A DNA stretch of 64,000 bases from G965279355 sp965279355 (GCA_965279355.1 OZ257155.1:2914001-2978000); one strand, 5' to 3'; positions 41,519 to 52,372 are shown, counted from the first letter of the stretch. The notes: generated by a model from the letters alone, not told the origin. Translations and numbers: made by a program.

Positions 41519-41948
41519 GTTCATCGCCGACTGGCAGCCGTGGATGAAGGCGGCGCATATCTTCTTCGTCATCGCGTGGATGGCGGGGATGCTCTATCTG
41601 CCGCGGCTGTTCGTCTATCACGCGGATGCCAGGCCGGGCTCGGAGCTGTCGGAGACGCTCAAGATCATGGAGCGCCGGCTGCTGCGCGGCATCATGAACC
41701 CGGCGATGGTCCTGGTCTGGGTGCTGGGTGCTGCGCAATTCCCGCTGTTTCCAGATTCGCTGTGGCTCGATGTAAAGGTCGGGCTGGTCGTGATCATGAC
41801 CGTCTTTCACCATCTTTACGCTCGATGGCGGAAAGATTTTCTGGCGGACCGCAATACCAGATCGGCGCGATTTTACCGCTTCATGAATGAAGTGCCGGCG
41901 CTGCTGCTGGCCTTGATCCTTATCCTGGTGGTGGTCAAACCGTTCTGA
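41511..41948 (+). CDS. hemJ: Protoporphyrinogen IX oxidase HemJ
   Basis: A 145-residue membrane protein with four helices, the oxidase that makes protoporphyrin IX in most Alphaproteobacteria. Conserved residues are in WMKAAHIFFVIAWMAGMLYLPRLFVYH and the ERRLLRGIMNPAM and KVGLVVIMTVFHHLYARWR segments, which include the heme-binding histidine. The ATG at 41511 lies within the last codons of hemH; a GTG nine bases earlier is possible. Together hemE-hemH-hemJ form the end of heme synthesis. Confidence 0.95.
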   Translation: MLEFIADWQPWMKAAHIFFVIAWMAGMLYLPRLFVYHADARPGSELSETLKIMERRLLRGIMNPAMVLVWVLGAAQFPLFPDSLWLDVKVGLVVIMTVFHHLYARWRKDFLADRNTRSARFYRFMNEVPALLLALILILVVVKPF

Positions 41949-41983
41949 AAGCCTGCCGCAAAATTGACACCGGCTTTCATTTT
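41946..41983 (+). terminator. Weak hairpin after hemJ
   Basis: TGAAAGCC (41946-41953) pairs with GGCTTTCA (41972-41979), followed by TTTTG. The 18-base loop and short T run make it only a possible terminator of the hem operon. Confidence 0.35.
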
Positions 41984-42015
41984 GACCTGCGGCGATCTGT
42001 CCTCTCGTATGGGGT

Positions 42016-42636
42016 ATGCCTGAACTATCCGTGCTGCGCGTCCTGCCCGCGCTCGTCCTCGCGGTGTCTGCCGCCGCCTGCTCCGGCTCCGTCGCGACCC
42101 AGCGGCTTACCCAGGAGCGGATCAACAACAATACTGAGTCGATGGACGGCGTCGTGTTCTATCAGCCGGCCCTGTTTGCCGAGACGACGGTCAAGACCCT
42201 CTACGTGCAGGACGGAAAAATGTTCGGGCGGGCAAGCGACTCTCCGCCTGTCTGCATCGAAGTGCCGTCGGAACGGGTCGTGATGATGCCGGATCTGGAG
42301 CGTCCGTATCAGATCCGCTATCGCCCGGGTCTGTTCGATTCCAACACACTGGGCATATCGCTCAATCAGGGCATGCTGGCGGCGGTGAATTCGACGCCGG
42401 TTCCGCAGTCTCCCAACCCGTTGCTGGGAAATCTGATGCCCGGCGGCATGCCGATGACCGGTCTTGGCCTGCCGTTCGGCCTGCCGATCGCGGGGCCCCC
42501 GGGCGCGATGCCGCCACGCGCCATGGAAATCCAGATGCAGACCCCGGGCCTGCCGCCGTGCAACGAGGGCCCGGTCGTTGTCGGCTATCGCCGCCTCGTG
42601 TTGCCCGCACAAACAGGTGATGAAACAGGACGTTGA
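42016..42636 (+). CDS. Hypothetical lipoprotein, Met/Pro/Gly-rich
   Basis: A 206-residue exported protein with a lipobox (LAVSAAAC). The middle part (ETTVKTLYVQDGKMFGRASDSPPVCIEVP) looks folded. Residues about 130-180 are rich in Pro, Gly and Met (GNLMPGGMPMTGLGLPFGLP), a flexible segment that might bind metal. No family is recognised. It lies between hemJ and rho, which are often adjacent. Function unknown. Confidence 0.7.
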   Translation: MPELSVLRVLPALVLAVSAAACSGSVATQRLTQERINNNTESMDGVVFYQPALFAETTVKTLYVQDGKMFGRASDSPPVCIEVPSERVVMMPDLERPYQIRYRPGLFDSNTLGISLNQGMLAAVNSTPVPQSPNPLLGNLMPGGMPMTGLGLPFGLPIAGPPGAMPPRAMEIQMQTPGLPPCNEGPVVVGYRRLVLPAQTGDETGR

Positions 42637-42866
42637 CTTGAAAGGGGGGGTTCGGTAAGTGTTGAGCCGTGATCGCTCGCCGAGGGCGGTCCCATAAGGC
42701 ACCGGTTCCGGTGGCCTCCCCGCCAAATCCGAAAAACGATCCCGTCGAGTTGTTTTGGACAGCCCTTTTCGGGGTTGGCGGTATGCAAACCGAGAAACCA
42801 GCGCCGGTCTGTTTCGTCGACCGGCCTCTCATTCCCCTCCCCTGCATTTTTACAGATCAAACCTAA
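42637..42866 (+). promoter_or_regulatory. rho leader region
   Basis: These 230 bases before rho contain a possible promoter (TTGACT at 42633, 17-base gap, TAAGTG at 42656), which would give a leader of about 200 bases. The rho start has no clear Shine-Dalgarno. Rho genes are commonly autoregulated through their leaders. A short open frame here is not supported as a gene. Confidence 0.35.
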
Positions 42867-44174
42867 ATGAATCTCAAGGAACTCAAGAGCAAAGGCCCCA
42901 ACGAGCTGCTCAAATACGCTGAGGAGCTCCAGATCGAGAATGCCTCGGCGTTGCGCCGCCAGGACATGATCTTCGCCGTACTCAAGCGACTGGCCGATAA
43001 GGATATCGCGATCTATGGCGAAGGCGTCCTCGAAATTCTCGGCGACGGTTTCGGCTTTCTCCGCAGCCCCGAGGCGAATTACCTGCCCGGTCCCGACGAC
43101 ATCTATGTCAGCCCGCAGATCATGCGCCGCTATGCGCTGCGCACCGGCGACACGGTCGAGGGACAGATTCGCGCCCCCAAGGACGGCGAGCGTTACTTCG
43201 CCATCACCAACGTCAAGACGATCAACTTTGATGTGCCGGACGCAACGCGTCACCGCATCAACTTCGACAACCTGACGCCGCTTTATCCCGAAGAACGTCT
43301 GCGGCTTGAGGTCGAAGGCGGCCTTGGCCCGGTCATGCGCGACAAGGACGGCAAGGCCAAGACCAATCATCCGGCCAAGAAAGATCCGACCTGCCGGATC
43401 ATCGATCTCATCGCGCCGCTCGGCAAAGGCCAGCGCGCGCTGATCATCGCCCCGCCCCGCACCGGCAAGACGGTGATGCTGCAGAACATTGCGCATGCCA
43501 TCGCGACCAATCACGAAGAGGTCTATCTGATCGTGCTGCTCATCGACGAGCGGCCCGAGGAAGTCACCGACATGATCCGGTCGGTGAAGGGCGAGGTGGT
43601 CTCCTCCACATTTGACGAGCCGGCAACCCGTCACGTGCAGGTCGCGGAAATGGTGATCGAAAAGGCCAAGCGCCTGGTCGAGCACAAGCGCGACGTTGTG
43701 ATCCTGCTGGATTCCATCACGCGCCTCGCACGCGCCTACAACACCGTCGTTCCTTCGTCCGGCAAGGTGCTGACCGGCGGTGTCGACGCCAACGCCCTGC
43801 AGCGCCCCAAGCGCTTCTTCGGCGCGGCCCGTAACATCGAGGAAGGCGGCAGCCTGACCATCATCGCCACCGGCCTGATCGATACCGGCAGCCGTATGGA
43901 CGAAGTCATCTTCGAAGAGTTCAAGGGCACCGGTAACTCGGAAATCATTCTCGACCGCAAGCTGGCCGACAAGCGCACCTTCCCGTCGATCGACATCACC
44001 AAGTCGGGCACCCGCAAGGAAGAGCTGCTGGTCGACAAGGGCGTGCTGGCCAAGATGTACGTCCTGCGCCGTATCCTGATGCCGATGGGCGTCACCGATG
44101 CGATGGAGTTCCTCATCGACAAGCTGAAGACCTCGAAGTCCAACAAGGACTTCTTCGAGGCGATGAACACCTGA
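42867..44174 (+). CDS. rho: Transcription termination factor Rho
   Basis: A 435-residue hexameric RNA helicase that ends transcription. The N-terminal RNA-binding cold-shock-like fold has GFGFLRSPEANYLPGPDDIYVS. Walker A is PPRTGKT (about 195-202), and Walker B and later blocks are VIILLDSITRLARAYN-like and LTGGVDANALQRPKRFFGAARN. The sequence has no unusual insertion and is a normal housekeeping copy. It lies in the conserved order after the heme genes. Confidence 0.98.
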   Translation: MNLKELKSKGPNELLKYAEELQIENASALRRQDMIFAVLKRLADKDIAIYGEGVLEILGDGFGFLRSPEANYLPGPDDIYVSPQIMRRYALRTGDTVEGQIRAPKDGERYFAITNVKTINFDVPDATRHRINFDNLTPLYPEERLRLEVEGGLGPVMRDKDGKAKTNHPAKKDPTCRIIDLIAPLGKGQRALIIAPPRTGKTVMLQNIAHAIATNHEEVYLIVLLIDERPEEVTDMIRSVKGEVVSSTFDEPATRHVQVAEMVIEKAKRLVEHKRDVVILLDSITRLARAYNTVVPSSGKVLTGGVDANALQRPKRFFGAARNIEEGGSLTIIATGLIDTGSRMDEVIFEEFKGTGNSEIILDRKLADKRTFPSIDITKSGTRKEELLVDKGVLAKMYVLRRILMPMGVTDAMEFLIDKLKTSKSNKDFFEAMNT

Positions 44175-44192
44175 TTAGAGGGCGGGTCCGAA

Positions 44193-44861
44193 ATGACTCG
44201 CCCGAAAATCTGGCTGTCCTGGTCGTCCGGCAAGGACAGCGCCTGGGCGCTGCACGAGCTGCGGCGTGAGGGCGCCTACGAAGTCGCCGGCCTGCTCACC
44301 ACCCTCAACGACAGCGCCGACCCGGTTGCCATGCATGCGGTCCGGCATGCCCTGCTGGATCTGCAGGCCGAAGCGACGGGGCTACCGGTCCATAAGGTCC
44401 GCCTGCCGTGGCCATGCTCCAACGAAGCCTACGAGGCACTGATGGTTGCCGCGCTTGCCGCGGCAAAAGCACAGGGCATTGCCGGCATTGCCTTCGGCGA
44501 TCTGTTTCTCGAAGACATCCGGCGTTACCGCGAAGAGAAGATGGCCGGCACCGGTCTGGCGTCAATCTTTCCTCTTTGGGGACGACCGACCGCTGAGCTG
44601 GCGAAGACGATGGTCGCGGGCGGTTTGCGGGCCCATGTGACCTGTGTCGATCCCAGGCAACTCTCCCGCGATTTCGTCGGTCGCGTGTTCGATGCGACGT
44701 TTCTGGGCGATCTGCCGCCGGGAATCGATCCGTGCGGGGAGAACGGTGAATTCCACAGCTTCGCCACGGCGGGGCCGATGTTCCGGCAGCCGATCCGGGT
44801 CACGGGCGGCGAAATCGTCGAGCGCGACGGCTTTGTCTTCGCCGATCTGCTTCCGGCGTGA
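44193..44861 (+). CDS. Dph6-related ATP pyrophosphatase (adenine nucleotide alpha hydrolase)
   Basis: A 222-residue protein with a PP-loop SSGKDS at residues 11-16 and the family blocks AYEVAGLLTTLND, GIAFGDLFLEDIRRYRE, FPLWGRPTAEL and GENGEFHSF. The fold matches diphthamide synthetase Dph6 (diphthine-ammonia ligase). Bacteria lack diphthamide, so the bacterial substrate is unknown. It starts 18 bases after rho and may be cotranscribed. Confidence 0.88.
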   Translation: MTRPKIWLSWSSGKDSAWALHELRREGAYEVAGLLTTLNDSADPVAMHAVRHALLDLQAEATGLPVHKVRLPWPCSNEAYEALMVAALAAAKAQGIAGIAFGDLFLEDIRRYREEKMAGTGLASIFPLWGRPTAELAKTMVAGGLRAHVTCVDPRQLSRDFVGRVFDATFLGDLPPGIDPCGENGEFHSFATAGPMFRQPIRVTGGEIVERDGFVFADLLPA

Positions 44862-45110
44862 GCAGCGGAATACGATCGTATCAAAAGGTAAATGATAGTT
44901 TCGCGGCGGAAACTGAGACGGGCCGCCCGGCTTTCGCCAGACGACCCGTCATCGGCCGTGCATTGTCGCGTCCATGGATGGTTAGCGGGACGCAGAGAAC
45001 GCAACGGCCGCAGGTGCCCCACAGCTACGCCGCATCGGGAGAATTAAGCCAAAACCCTTAGCGAACCGTAAATGGGACGTGCATACAGACGCGTGCCGAG
45101 TTTTATCAAG

Positions 45111-45126
45111 AGTGACAACCGTCACT
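45111..45126. promoter_or_regulatory. Inverted repeat upstream of the MarR gene
   Basis: AGTGAC-AACC-GTCACT is a perfect 6-bp palindrome with a 4-base spacer, 52 bases before the MarR start. It is a plausible autoregulatory site. The rest of the 317-base gap 44862-45178 shows nothing that I can support. Confidence 0.4.
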
Positions 45127-45178
45127 TGTGTTCTCCGCCACCGCGCCTGTATGGTTTTTGCCGGGGTTGCGGGGGGCG

Positions 45179-45685
45179 ATGCAGAGAATTCTGTCACTTG
45201 AGCACAGTCGGCTCGATCTCGAAAATCGGCTTTCCTATCGACTGACACTGCTCGCACGCCGGATGCAGGCCTGCGTCACCAACATGTTCCGAAGCGAGTA
45301 CCGCCTGCCGCTGCAGGGCTGGCAGGTCATCTCGATCATTGGCCGTTTCGAGCCTGTGTCCGCCAAGGAAGTCCGCCTCCGGACGCAGCTTCCGGCCGAT
45401 CAGGTCAGCCGAATTCTCGACCGGCTGGTGCGGCGCGGCTGGGTGAAGCGCAAGCGCGATGGGGACGACGGGCGGCGGCTGGCGTTGTCGCTGCTGCCCA
45501 GCGGCCGGCGCGTGTTCGAGCGCGCGGATTTTGTCATCCGCGCCATCAATCGCGAAATGCTGCGGAGCTTCAGCATCCGCGAGCGCAAGGTTCTTGAGAC
45601 GATGATCGGCAGGCTGGAGCAGCGCAGCCGCGACCTGCTGCCCAGCCCCAAGGCGTGGCGCGAGATCGCGGCCAAACGCCGCTAG
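45179..45685 (+). CDS. MarR family transcriptional regulator
   Basis: A 168-residue winged-helix regulator. SAKEVRLRTQLPADQVSRILDRLVRRGWVKRKRDGDDGRRLALSLL is the helix-turn-helix plus wing with the family's D-x-R-R block. GGGGGG precedes the ATG at 45179. It converges with the quinone oxidoreductase gene nine bases away. Ligand and targets are unknown; a short palindrome lies upstream. Confidence 0.9.
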   Translation: MQRILSLEHSRLDLENRLSYRLTLLARRMQACVTNMFRSEYRLPLQGWQVISIIGRFEPVSAKEVRLRTQLPADQVSRILDRLVRRGWVKRKRDGDDGRRLALSLLPSGRRVFERADFVIRAINREMLRSFSIRERKVLETMIGRLEQRSRDLLPSPKAWREIAAKRR

Positions 45686-45694
45686 GCGGCCTCC

Positions 45695-46666
45695 TTACGG
45701 AAGCAGAACCGTCGAGCCCGTCGTCTTGCGCGATTCCAGGTCGCGATGCGCCTGTGCCGCGTCCTTCAGGGCGTAGGTCTGGTTGACTTCGATCTTCACG
45801 ATGCCTTTTTTCACGACGTCGAACAGTTCGTTGCTGCCGCGCACCAGGTCTTCGCGCTTGCCGACATAGGAGGCCAGCGTCGGCCGGGTCACATAGAGCG
45901 AACCCTTGGCCGTCAGGATGTTGATGCTGACCGGCGGCACCGCGCCGGATGCGTTGCCGTAGCTGACCATCAGGCCGCGAACGCGCAGGCAGTCCAGCGA
46001 ACCCGCCCAGGTGTCCTTGCCGACGCCGTCATAGACGACCGGCAGGCCGTCCTTGAACAGCTTGCGGACTTCCTCGGCGAAATTCTGATCCCGGTAATTG
46101 ATGACGTGATCGGCGCCGTGCTGCTGCGCCAGCTTCATCTTGTCGGCGCTGCCCGCCGTACCGATGACCGTGGCGCCCAGATGCTTGGCCCACTGGCACA
46201 GGATGAGGCCGACACCGCCGGCGGCGGCATGCACCAGGATCGGATCGCCCTTCTGCACGCGATAGGTCTCGCGCAGCAGATACCAGGACGTGAGCCCTTT
46301 CAGCATCATCGAGGCGGCCTGCTGGTCGGTGATGCCGTCCGGCACCTTCACCAGCCGGGCGGCGGGAATGTTGCGCGCCTCGCAATAGGACCCGACCGGC
46401 GCGTTGCCGTAGGCGACACGATCGCCCGGCTTGAGATCGGTGACACCGGCGCCGACGGCCTCGACCACACCAGCACCTTCGCCGCCCGCCGTGAACGGCT
46501 TGGGCAGCTCGTACAGGCCGCTGCGCTGATAGGTGTCGACGAAGTTGAGGCCGACCGCGGTGTGACGGATGCGGGCTTCACCCTGCCCCGGCGCCGGAAG
46601 ATCGACGTCTTCCCACTGCATCACCTCGGGGCCGCCGTGCTTGTGGACGCGCATCGCTTTGGTCAT
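45695..46666 (-). CDS. Quinone oxidoreductase (zeta-crystallin/Qor family)
   Basis: A 323-residue NADPH-dependent medium-chain reductase without structural zinc. GLNFVDTYQRSGLYELPKPF and GGEGAGVVEAVGAGVTDLKPGDRVAY are the N-terminal catalytic-domain blocks. The nucleotide-binding motif is HAAAGGVGLILCQWAKHLGA. It reduces quinones, probably one electron at a time, in the cytoplasm. It is close to Escherichia coli Qor in length and layout. Confidence 0.93.
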   Translation of the reverse strand: MTKAMRVHKHGGPEVMQWEDVDLPAPGQGEARIRHTAVGLNFVDTYQRSGLYELPKPFTAGGEGAGVVEAVGAGVTDLKPGDRVAYGNAPVGSYCEARNIPAARLVKVPDGITDQQAASMMLKGLTSWYLLRETYRVQKGDPILVHAAAGGVGLILCQWAKHLGATVIGTAGSADKMKLAQQHGADHVINYRDQNFAEEVRKLFKDGLPVVYDGVGKDTWAGSLDCLRVRGLMVSYGNASGAVPPVSINILTAKGSLYVTRPTLASYVGKREDLVRGSNELFDVVKKGIVKIEVNQTYALKDAAQAHRDLESRKTTGSTVLLP

Positions 46667-46747
46667 GGGGCATTTCCCTGCTTATGAGTTCGTTGCTGGA
46701 CCCTAGCGTGCGAATACGCGATGGCCAAGCATCTCTATCCGGAATCC

Positions 46748-46818
46748 GTCACCCCGCACTTGATGCGGGGTCCATCGTGCCGCTTGAGCCATGGACCCCG
46801 CATCAAGTGCGGGGTGAC
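46748..46818. repeat. Dispersed palindromic repeat, family A copy 4
   Basis: The best-preserved copy: perfect 28-bp inverted arms (46748-46775 and 46791-46818, outer end GTCACCCCGCACTTGATGCG) around a 15-base spacer. Each arm is itself a hairpin. It lies between two leftward genes. Confidence 0.92.
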
Positions 46819-46834
46819 GACAGGGATTTGCGTG

Positions 46835-48898
<2,064 letters not shown>

Positions 48899-49006
48899 CG
48901 GGCCAAGATAGGCACCGGGCGCAGCGGTAACAACCGGCGCGGGGTAGGGTTATTCGCTTATAGAAACCGATGGGCGAAAAACGCGGATTCCGCTACGCTT
49001 TTACCC

Positions 49007-49249
49007 ATGAAAGTCAAAATCGACATTGAATGCACGCCCGAGGAGGCCCGGACCTTTTTCGGCCTGCCCGACGTCCAGCCGCTGCAGAAGGCCATGATGG
49101 CCGAGGTCCAGCGGCAGATGGAACAGAACATCAAGTCGATGGACCCCGAGACGATGCTACGAACCTGGCTGCCCGCTTCGATGGAAGGTTTCGAGCAGAT
49201 CCAGAAAATGTTCTGGGGCCAGATGGGCATGAAGGCGGACAAGAAATGA
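49007..49249 (+). CDS. Small conserved protein (DUF6489-like)
   Basis: An 80-residue protein, MKVKIDIECTPEEARTFFGL to GQMGMKADKK, mostly helical after the first strand. Such short proteins with CTPEEAR-x-F-x-GLPDV are conserved in Alphaproteobacteria without assigned function. The stop overlaps the ferredoxin start by four bases, so the two are coupled. The start is the first ATG in the conserved part. Confidence 0.8.
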   Translation: MKVKIDIECTPEEARTFFGLPDVQPLQKAMMAEVQRQMEQNIKSMDPETMLRTWLPASMEGFEQIQKMFWGQMGMKADKK

Positions 49250-49650
49250 GCCCGGACGACGGCCAGCCGACGAAGGCACCCTCTACCCTGCTGCCGAGCG
49301 ATCCCGCGCATTTCTACGAGCGGCATGTCTTCGTCTGCACCAACCAGCGCGATGCCGGTCATCCGCGCGGCTGCTGCAAGGATCGCGGCTCCGAGGAACT
49401 GCGCGACTACATGAAGGCAAAGGCGAAAGAGCTTGGCGTCAAGCGGACCCGCATCAACAGCGCGGGCTGCCTCGATCGCTGCGAGCTTGGGCCGACCATG
49501 GTGATCTATCCCGAAGGGATCTGGTATCGCCCGACATCCAGGGCCGACATCGACGAGATCCTGCAGACCCATATGATTGCAGGCGGCCGCGTCGACCGCC
49601 TGATGCTGCAGCCGACGGACCGCCCGCCGAAGCCGCAGAAGAAGATTTAG
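49246..49650 (+). CDS. Thioredoxin-like [2Fe-2S] ferredoxin
   Basis: A 134-residue protein of the thioredoxin-like ferredoxin family. Cluster cysteines are C31 (VFVCTNQRD), C43 or C44 (RGCCKDRGSEEL), C75 and C79 (SAGCLDRCELGPTMVIYPEG). The fold matches the NuoE C-terminal part and the Aquifex-type [2Fe-2S] ferredoxin. It may give electrons to an oxygenase or other enzyme, but no partner is evident nearby. Coupled to the upstream small gene. Confidence 0.9.
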   Translation: MSPDDGQPTKAPSTLLPSDPAHFYERHVFVCTNQRDAGHPRGCCKDRGSEELRDYMKAKAKELGVKRTRINSAGCLDRCELGPTMVIYPEGIWYRPTSRADIDEILQTHMIAGGRVDRLMLQPTDRPPKPQKKI

Positions 49651-49690
49651 GCTGCGGCAGTTCACCCGAACGCCGTAACCGAGCTGCCGC

Positions 49691-50338
49691 ATGCGCCAGG
49701 AAATCCCGTTCTCCGAAACCCTGACCCTCGCCTTCGCGACGCCGATCGTTCGTCGCCAATGGCCGGGCGCCGCAGAGGTCAACGAAGGCCTCAAGAAAGC
49801 GATCTTCGAGCGCGAGACGTCCGAACCGTCGAGCGGGCGCAGCGTGGTTGGCGGCTGGCACAGCCGCGACGACCTGCTGGACTGGCCCTATCCGGAGATC
49901 CGCACCCTCAGCGGTTGGATCAGCGCGGCCATTCAGGAAATGACGAGCTTTGCGCGGCCGGATATTGGCCAGTCGGGGCCGGTGCAGATCAATCTCGACG
50001 GCGGCGCCTGGGCGAACGTGCTGCGCAGCGGCGCCTATCACAAGATTCACAATCATCCCGACTGCGACTGGTCGGGTGTGTATTACGTCGCGACCGGCGA
50101 ACCCGATCCGAACGCACCGGCCGATAACGGCATGATCGAGTTCCTCGATCCACGCATGGGCGCCACCTCGCCGGGCCCCGGCGGGCCCGAGGCGATGCCC
50201 AAGCTGCGTGTCGCGCCGGTGCCGGGACTGATGCTGATCTTCCCGTCCTGGCTCTATCACTACGTCAACGCGTTCCAGGGCAAGGGCGAGCGCATTTCGA
50301 TCGCCTTCAATGTGCGGCTGAAGATTCAGAAGGCGTAA
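49691..50338 (+). CDS. TIGR02466 family protein, putative 2OG-Fe(II) oxygenase
   Basis: A 215-residue protein. LAFATPIVRRQWPGA at the start, GAYHKIHNHPDCDWSGVYYV with likely iron-binding histidines, and LIFPSWLYHYVNAFQGKGERISIAFN with the distal H and R are the TIGR02466 pattern (2-oxoglutarate/Fe(II) oxygenase fold). The substrate is unknown. It lies 13 bases before mnmE and is probably cotranscribed with it. Confidence 0.88.
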   Translation: MRQEIPFSETLTLAFATPIVRRQWPGAAEVNEGLKKAIFERETSEPSSGRSVVGGWHSRDDLLDWPYPEIRTLSGWISAAIQEMTSFARPDIGQSGPVQINLDGGAWANVLRSGAYHKIHNHPDCDWSGVYYVATGEPDPNAPADNGMIEFLDPRMGATSPGPGGPEAMPKLRVAPVPGLMLIFPSWLYHYVNAFQGKGERISIAFNVRLKIQKA

Positions 50339-50351
50339 GCCTTCTTCGCTG

Positions 50352-51704
50352 ATGGCTTCGCCTCGCCCCACCATCTTCGCCCCCGCGACCGCTGCCGGCC
50401 GCGCCGCGATTGCCGTGGTGCGGATCTCGGGACCGGAAGCAGCCGCGGCGCTTCAGGCGCTGACCGGGCGTCCCTGCCGCGAGCCGCGTCTGGCGATGCG
50501 CGCGAAGCTGCGTGACCCTGAGACGGGCGAGCAGATCGACGATGCGCTGGCGGTGTGGTTTCCAGCACCCAAGAGCTTCACCGGCGAAGATGTGGTGGAG
50601 CTGCACATTCATGGCGGACGCGCGGTGCTCACCGGTGTGCTGTTGATTTTGGGACGGATGCCGGGACTGCGCCTGGCCGAGGCCGGCGAATTCACGCGGC
50701 GTGCCTTCGATTCCGGAAAACTGGATCTGGCCGAAGTGGAAGGCCTGGCCGATCTGATCGCGGCGGAGACCGAGGCGCAGCGGCGGCAGGCGTTGCGGCA
50801 GCTTTCCGGCGAGACCGGCCGCATTGTGGAGGCGTGGCGCAAGACATTGCTCCACGCATTGGCACATGCCGAAGCGGAGATCGATTTTCCCGATGAGGAT
50901 CTGCCGGGCGGCCTGATCGCGGCGCTGGCACCCGACATCAACTCCCTGACAACCGAGATCGCGCGGCGGCTCGATGACCGGCGCGGCGAAATCCTGCGCG
51001 ACGGGCTGTCGATCGCCATTCTTGGCGCACCGAATGCCGGCAAGTCCAGCCTGCTCAACCGTCTGGCGAAGCGCGATGCCGCCATCGTCTCCGCCACGGC
51101 GGGCACCACGCGCGATGTGATCGAGGTGCAGCTCGATCTCGGTGGCTATCCGGTCGTAGTCGCCGACACCGCAGGCCTGCGCGAACAGAGCGACGCCGCC
51201 GATCCGCAGGCCGAGATCGAGCGCGAAGGCATGCGCCGCGCCTTGGCCCGCGCGGAGGCCGCCGATCTCAAGATTCTCGTGCTGGATGCGACGCAAGTCA
51301 GTGTTGATACGGCAGTACTGCGGCTGGCGGACAAAGACACGCTCGTCGTCGCGAACAAGATCGATGTCGCGAAGACGATCCCCGTCTTCGCCGGTCACAC
51401 GGTCCACGCGCTGTCGGCCACAACCGGCAGCGGTCTCGATGCATTTCTGGCGGCGCTGCAGCAGCGCATCGCGGCCCTGGTCGGCCGCAGCGATACCAGC
51501 GCCCCCATCGTCACCCGCGCCCGCCACCGCGCGGCGCTGGAGGATTGCTTTGCTGCCCTGCGCCGCGCCCGCGCCGGCGAAGAGTCAGAGCTGATTGCCG
51601 AAGACCTCCGCCTCGCCGCCCGCGCGCTGGGCCGCATCACCGGCCGCGTCGATGTCGACGACGTGCTGGATGTGATCTTCCGCGAGTTTTGTATCGGGAA
51701 GTGA
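50352..51704 (+). CDS. mnmE: tRNA uridine-5-carboxymethylaminomethyl modification GTPase MnmE
   Basis: A 450-residue GTPase that with MnmG modifies the wobble uridine of tRNAs. The N-terminal formyl-THF-binding domain has TIFAPATAAGRAAIAVVRISG. The G domain has GAPNAGKSS (about 225-233), DTAGLRE and NKID. The C-terminus ends FCIGK with the functional cysteine (C447). In many Alphaproteobacteria mnmE follows rho and precedes mnmG; here 6 kb separate it from rho, and no mnmG follows. Confidence 0.97.
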   Translation: MASPRPTIFAPATAAGRAAIAVVRISGPEAAAALQALTGRPCREPRLAMRAKLRDPETGEQIDDALAVWFPAPKSFTGEDVVELHIHGGRAVLTGVLLILGRMPGLRLAEAGEFTRRAFDSGKLDLAEVEGLADLIAAETEAQRRQALRQLSGETGRIVEAWRKTLLHALAHAEAEIDFPDEDLPGGLIAALAPDINSLTTEIARRLDDRRGEILRDGLSIAILGAPNAGKSSLLNRLAKRDAAIVSATAGTTRDVIEVQLDLGGYPVVVADTAGLREQSDAADPQAEIEREGMRRALARAEAADLKILVLDATQVSVDTAVLRLADKDTLVVANKIDVAKTIPVFAGHTVHALSATTGSGLDAFLAALQQRIAALVGRSDTSAPIVTRARHRAALEDCFAALRRARAGEESELIAEDLRLAARALGRITGRVDVDDVLDVIFREFCIGK

Positions 51705-51741
51705 CCGCGAGCGCCCACAATAGCGCCCACCAAAAATCAAT

Positions 51742-51852
51742 TGTCATCCCAGCGAAAGCTGGGACCCAGGTGGCGCGATCTCTACGCGGTCACGCAGAAT
51801 GCATTGCCAACACCACCCAACGGCTGGGCCCCAGCTTTCGCTGGGGTGACAG
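51742..51852. repeat. Dispersed palindromic repeat, family B copy 2
   Basis: Outer end TGTCATCCCAGCGAAAGCTG at the left and the mirror image ending GGGGTGACAG at the right. The spacer carries CCACCCAACGGCTGGG, as in the other family B copies. It lies between the convergent mnmE and MarR genes. Confidence 0.9.
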
Positions 51853-51863
51853 TCGTTTTGGTT

Positions 51864-52352
51864 TTAGCGATCGCGCCCGCCCGGCTTCAGGTTCTCCGCG
51901 ATCGCGCGCCCGACCCTGAAGAACGCGAGCACGTCCCGTTCGGCGAGGCCCTTGCGGGACTCGCGATTGAGGCCGGCCACGATATCGGTCAGGGTCTGGC
52001 GCAACGAGCGGCCTTCGGCGGTCAGGTAGATTTTGAACTTCCGCTTGTCCTGCGAATCGCGAAGGCGGTGCACCAGCTTGCGGCGCATCAGGCTGCCCAG
52101 CACCGACGTCGATGACGCTTTCTGGATGCCGAGGCGGCGGCACAACTCGACCTGGGTCAGGCCATCTTCTTCCCACAGCGTGCGCAGGTGCTTCCATTGG
52201 CCGATGGTGATGCGGTGCGGGCGCAGCCGGGCCGTCATCACATTGGTGAAGGCGCGCGCCGCGCGGTCCAGCAGGGCGCCGATACCGTAGAGGGGAATCG
52301 CTGCGGGCTTTTGCCCGTCCTTCAAGTGCTTGCGCGTCAAGGGCATGGCCAT
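51864..52352 (-). CDS. MarR family transcriptional regulator of the Rieske/amidohydrolase operon
   Basis: A 162-residue MarR protein. ITIGQWKHLRTLWEEDGLTQVELCRRLGIQKASSTSVLGSLMRRKLVHRLRDSQDKRKFKIYLT is the winged helix with its D-x-x-K-R wing. It is divergent from the Rieske operon, and a palindrome lies in the shared promoter. MarR-type regulators of aromatic catabolism often repress such a divergent operon until a substrate binds. ATG at 52352 or 52346 may be the start. Confidence 0.88.
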   Translation of the reverse strand: MAMPLTRKHLKDGQKPAAIPLYGIGALLDRAARAFTNVMTARLRPHRITIGQWKHLRTLWEEDGLTQVELCRRLGIQKASSTSVLGSLMRRKLVHRLRDSQDKRKFKIYLTAEGRSLRQTLTDIVAGLNRESRKGLAERDVLAFFRVGRAIAENLKPGGRDR

Positions 52353-52372
52353 TCTTGTTTCGGCGAAAGATC

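Noticed and set aside
42669..42866. A 65-codon frame ending directly before rho, as a possible leader peptide
   Set aside because: It starts with GTG without a ribosome-binding site, has no conserved-looking pattern, and leader peptides for rho in this group are not something I can support.
44858..45061. A 67-codon frame in the gap before the MarR gene
   Set aside because: It begins inside the stop region of the preceding gene, has no ribosome-binding site, and its sequence is rich in shadow-type Arg/Pro.
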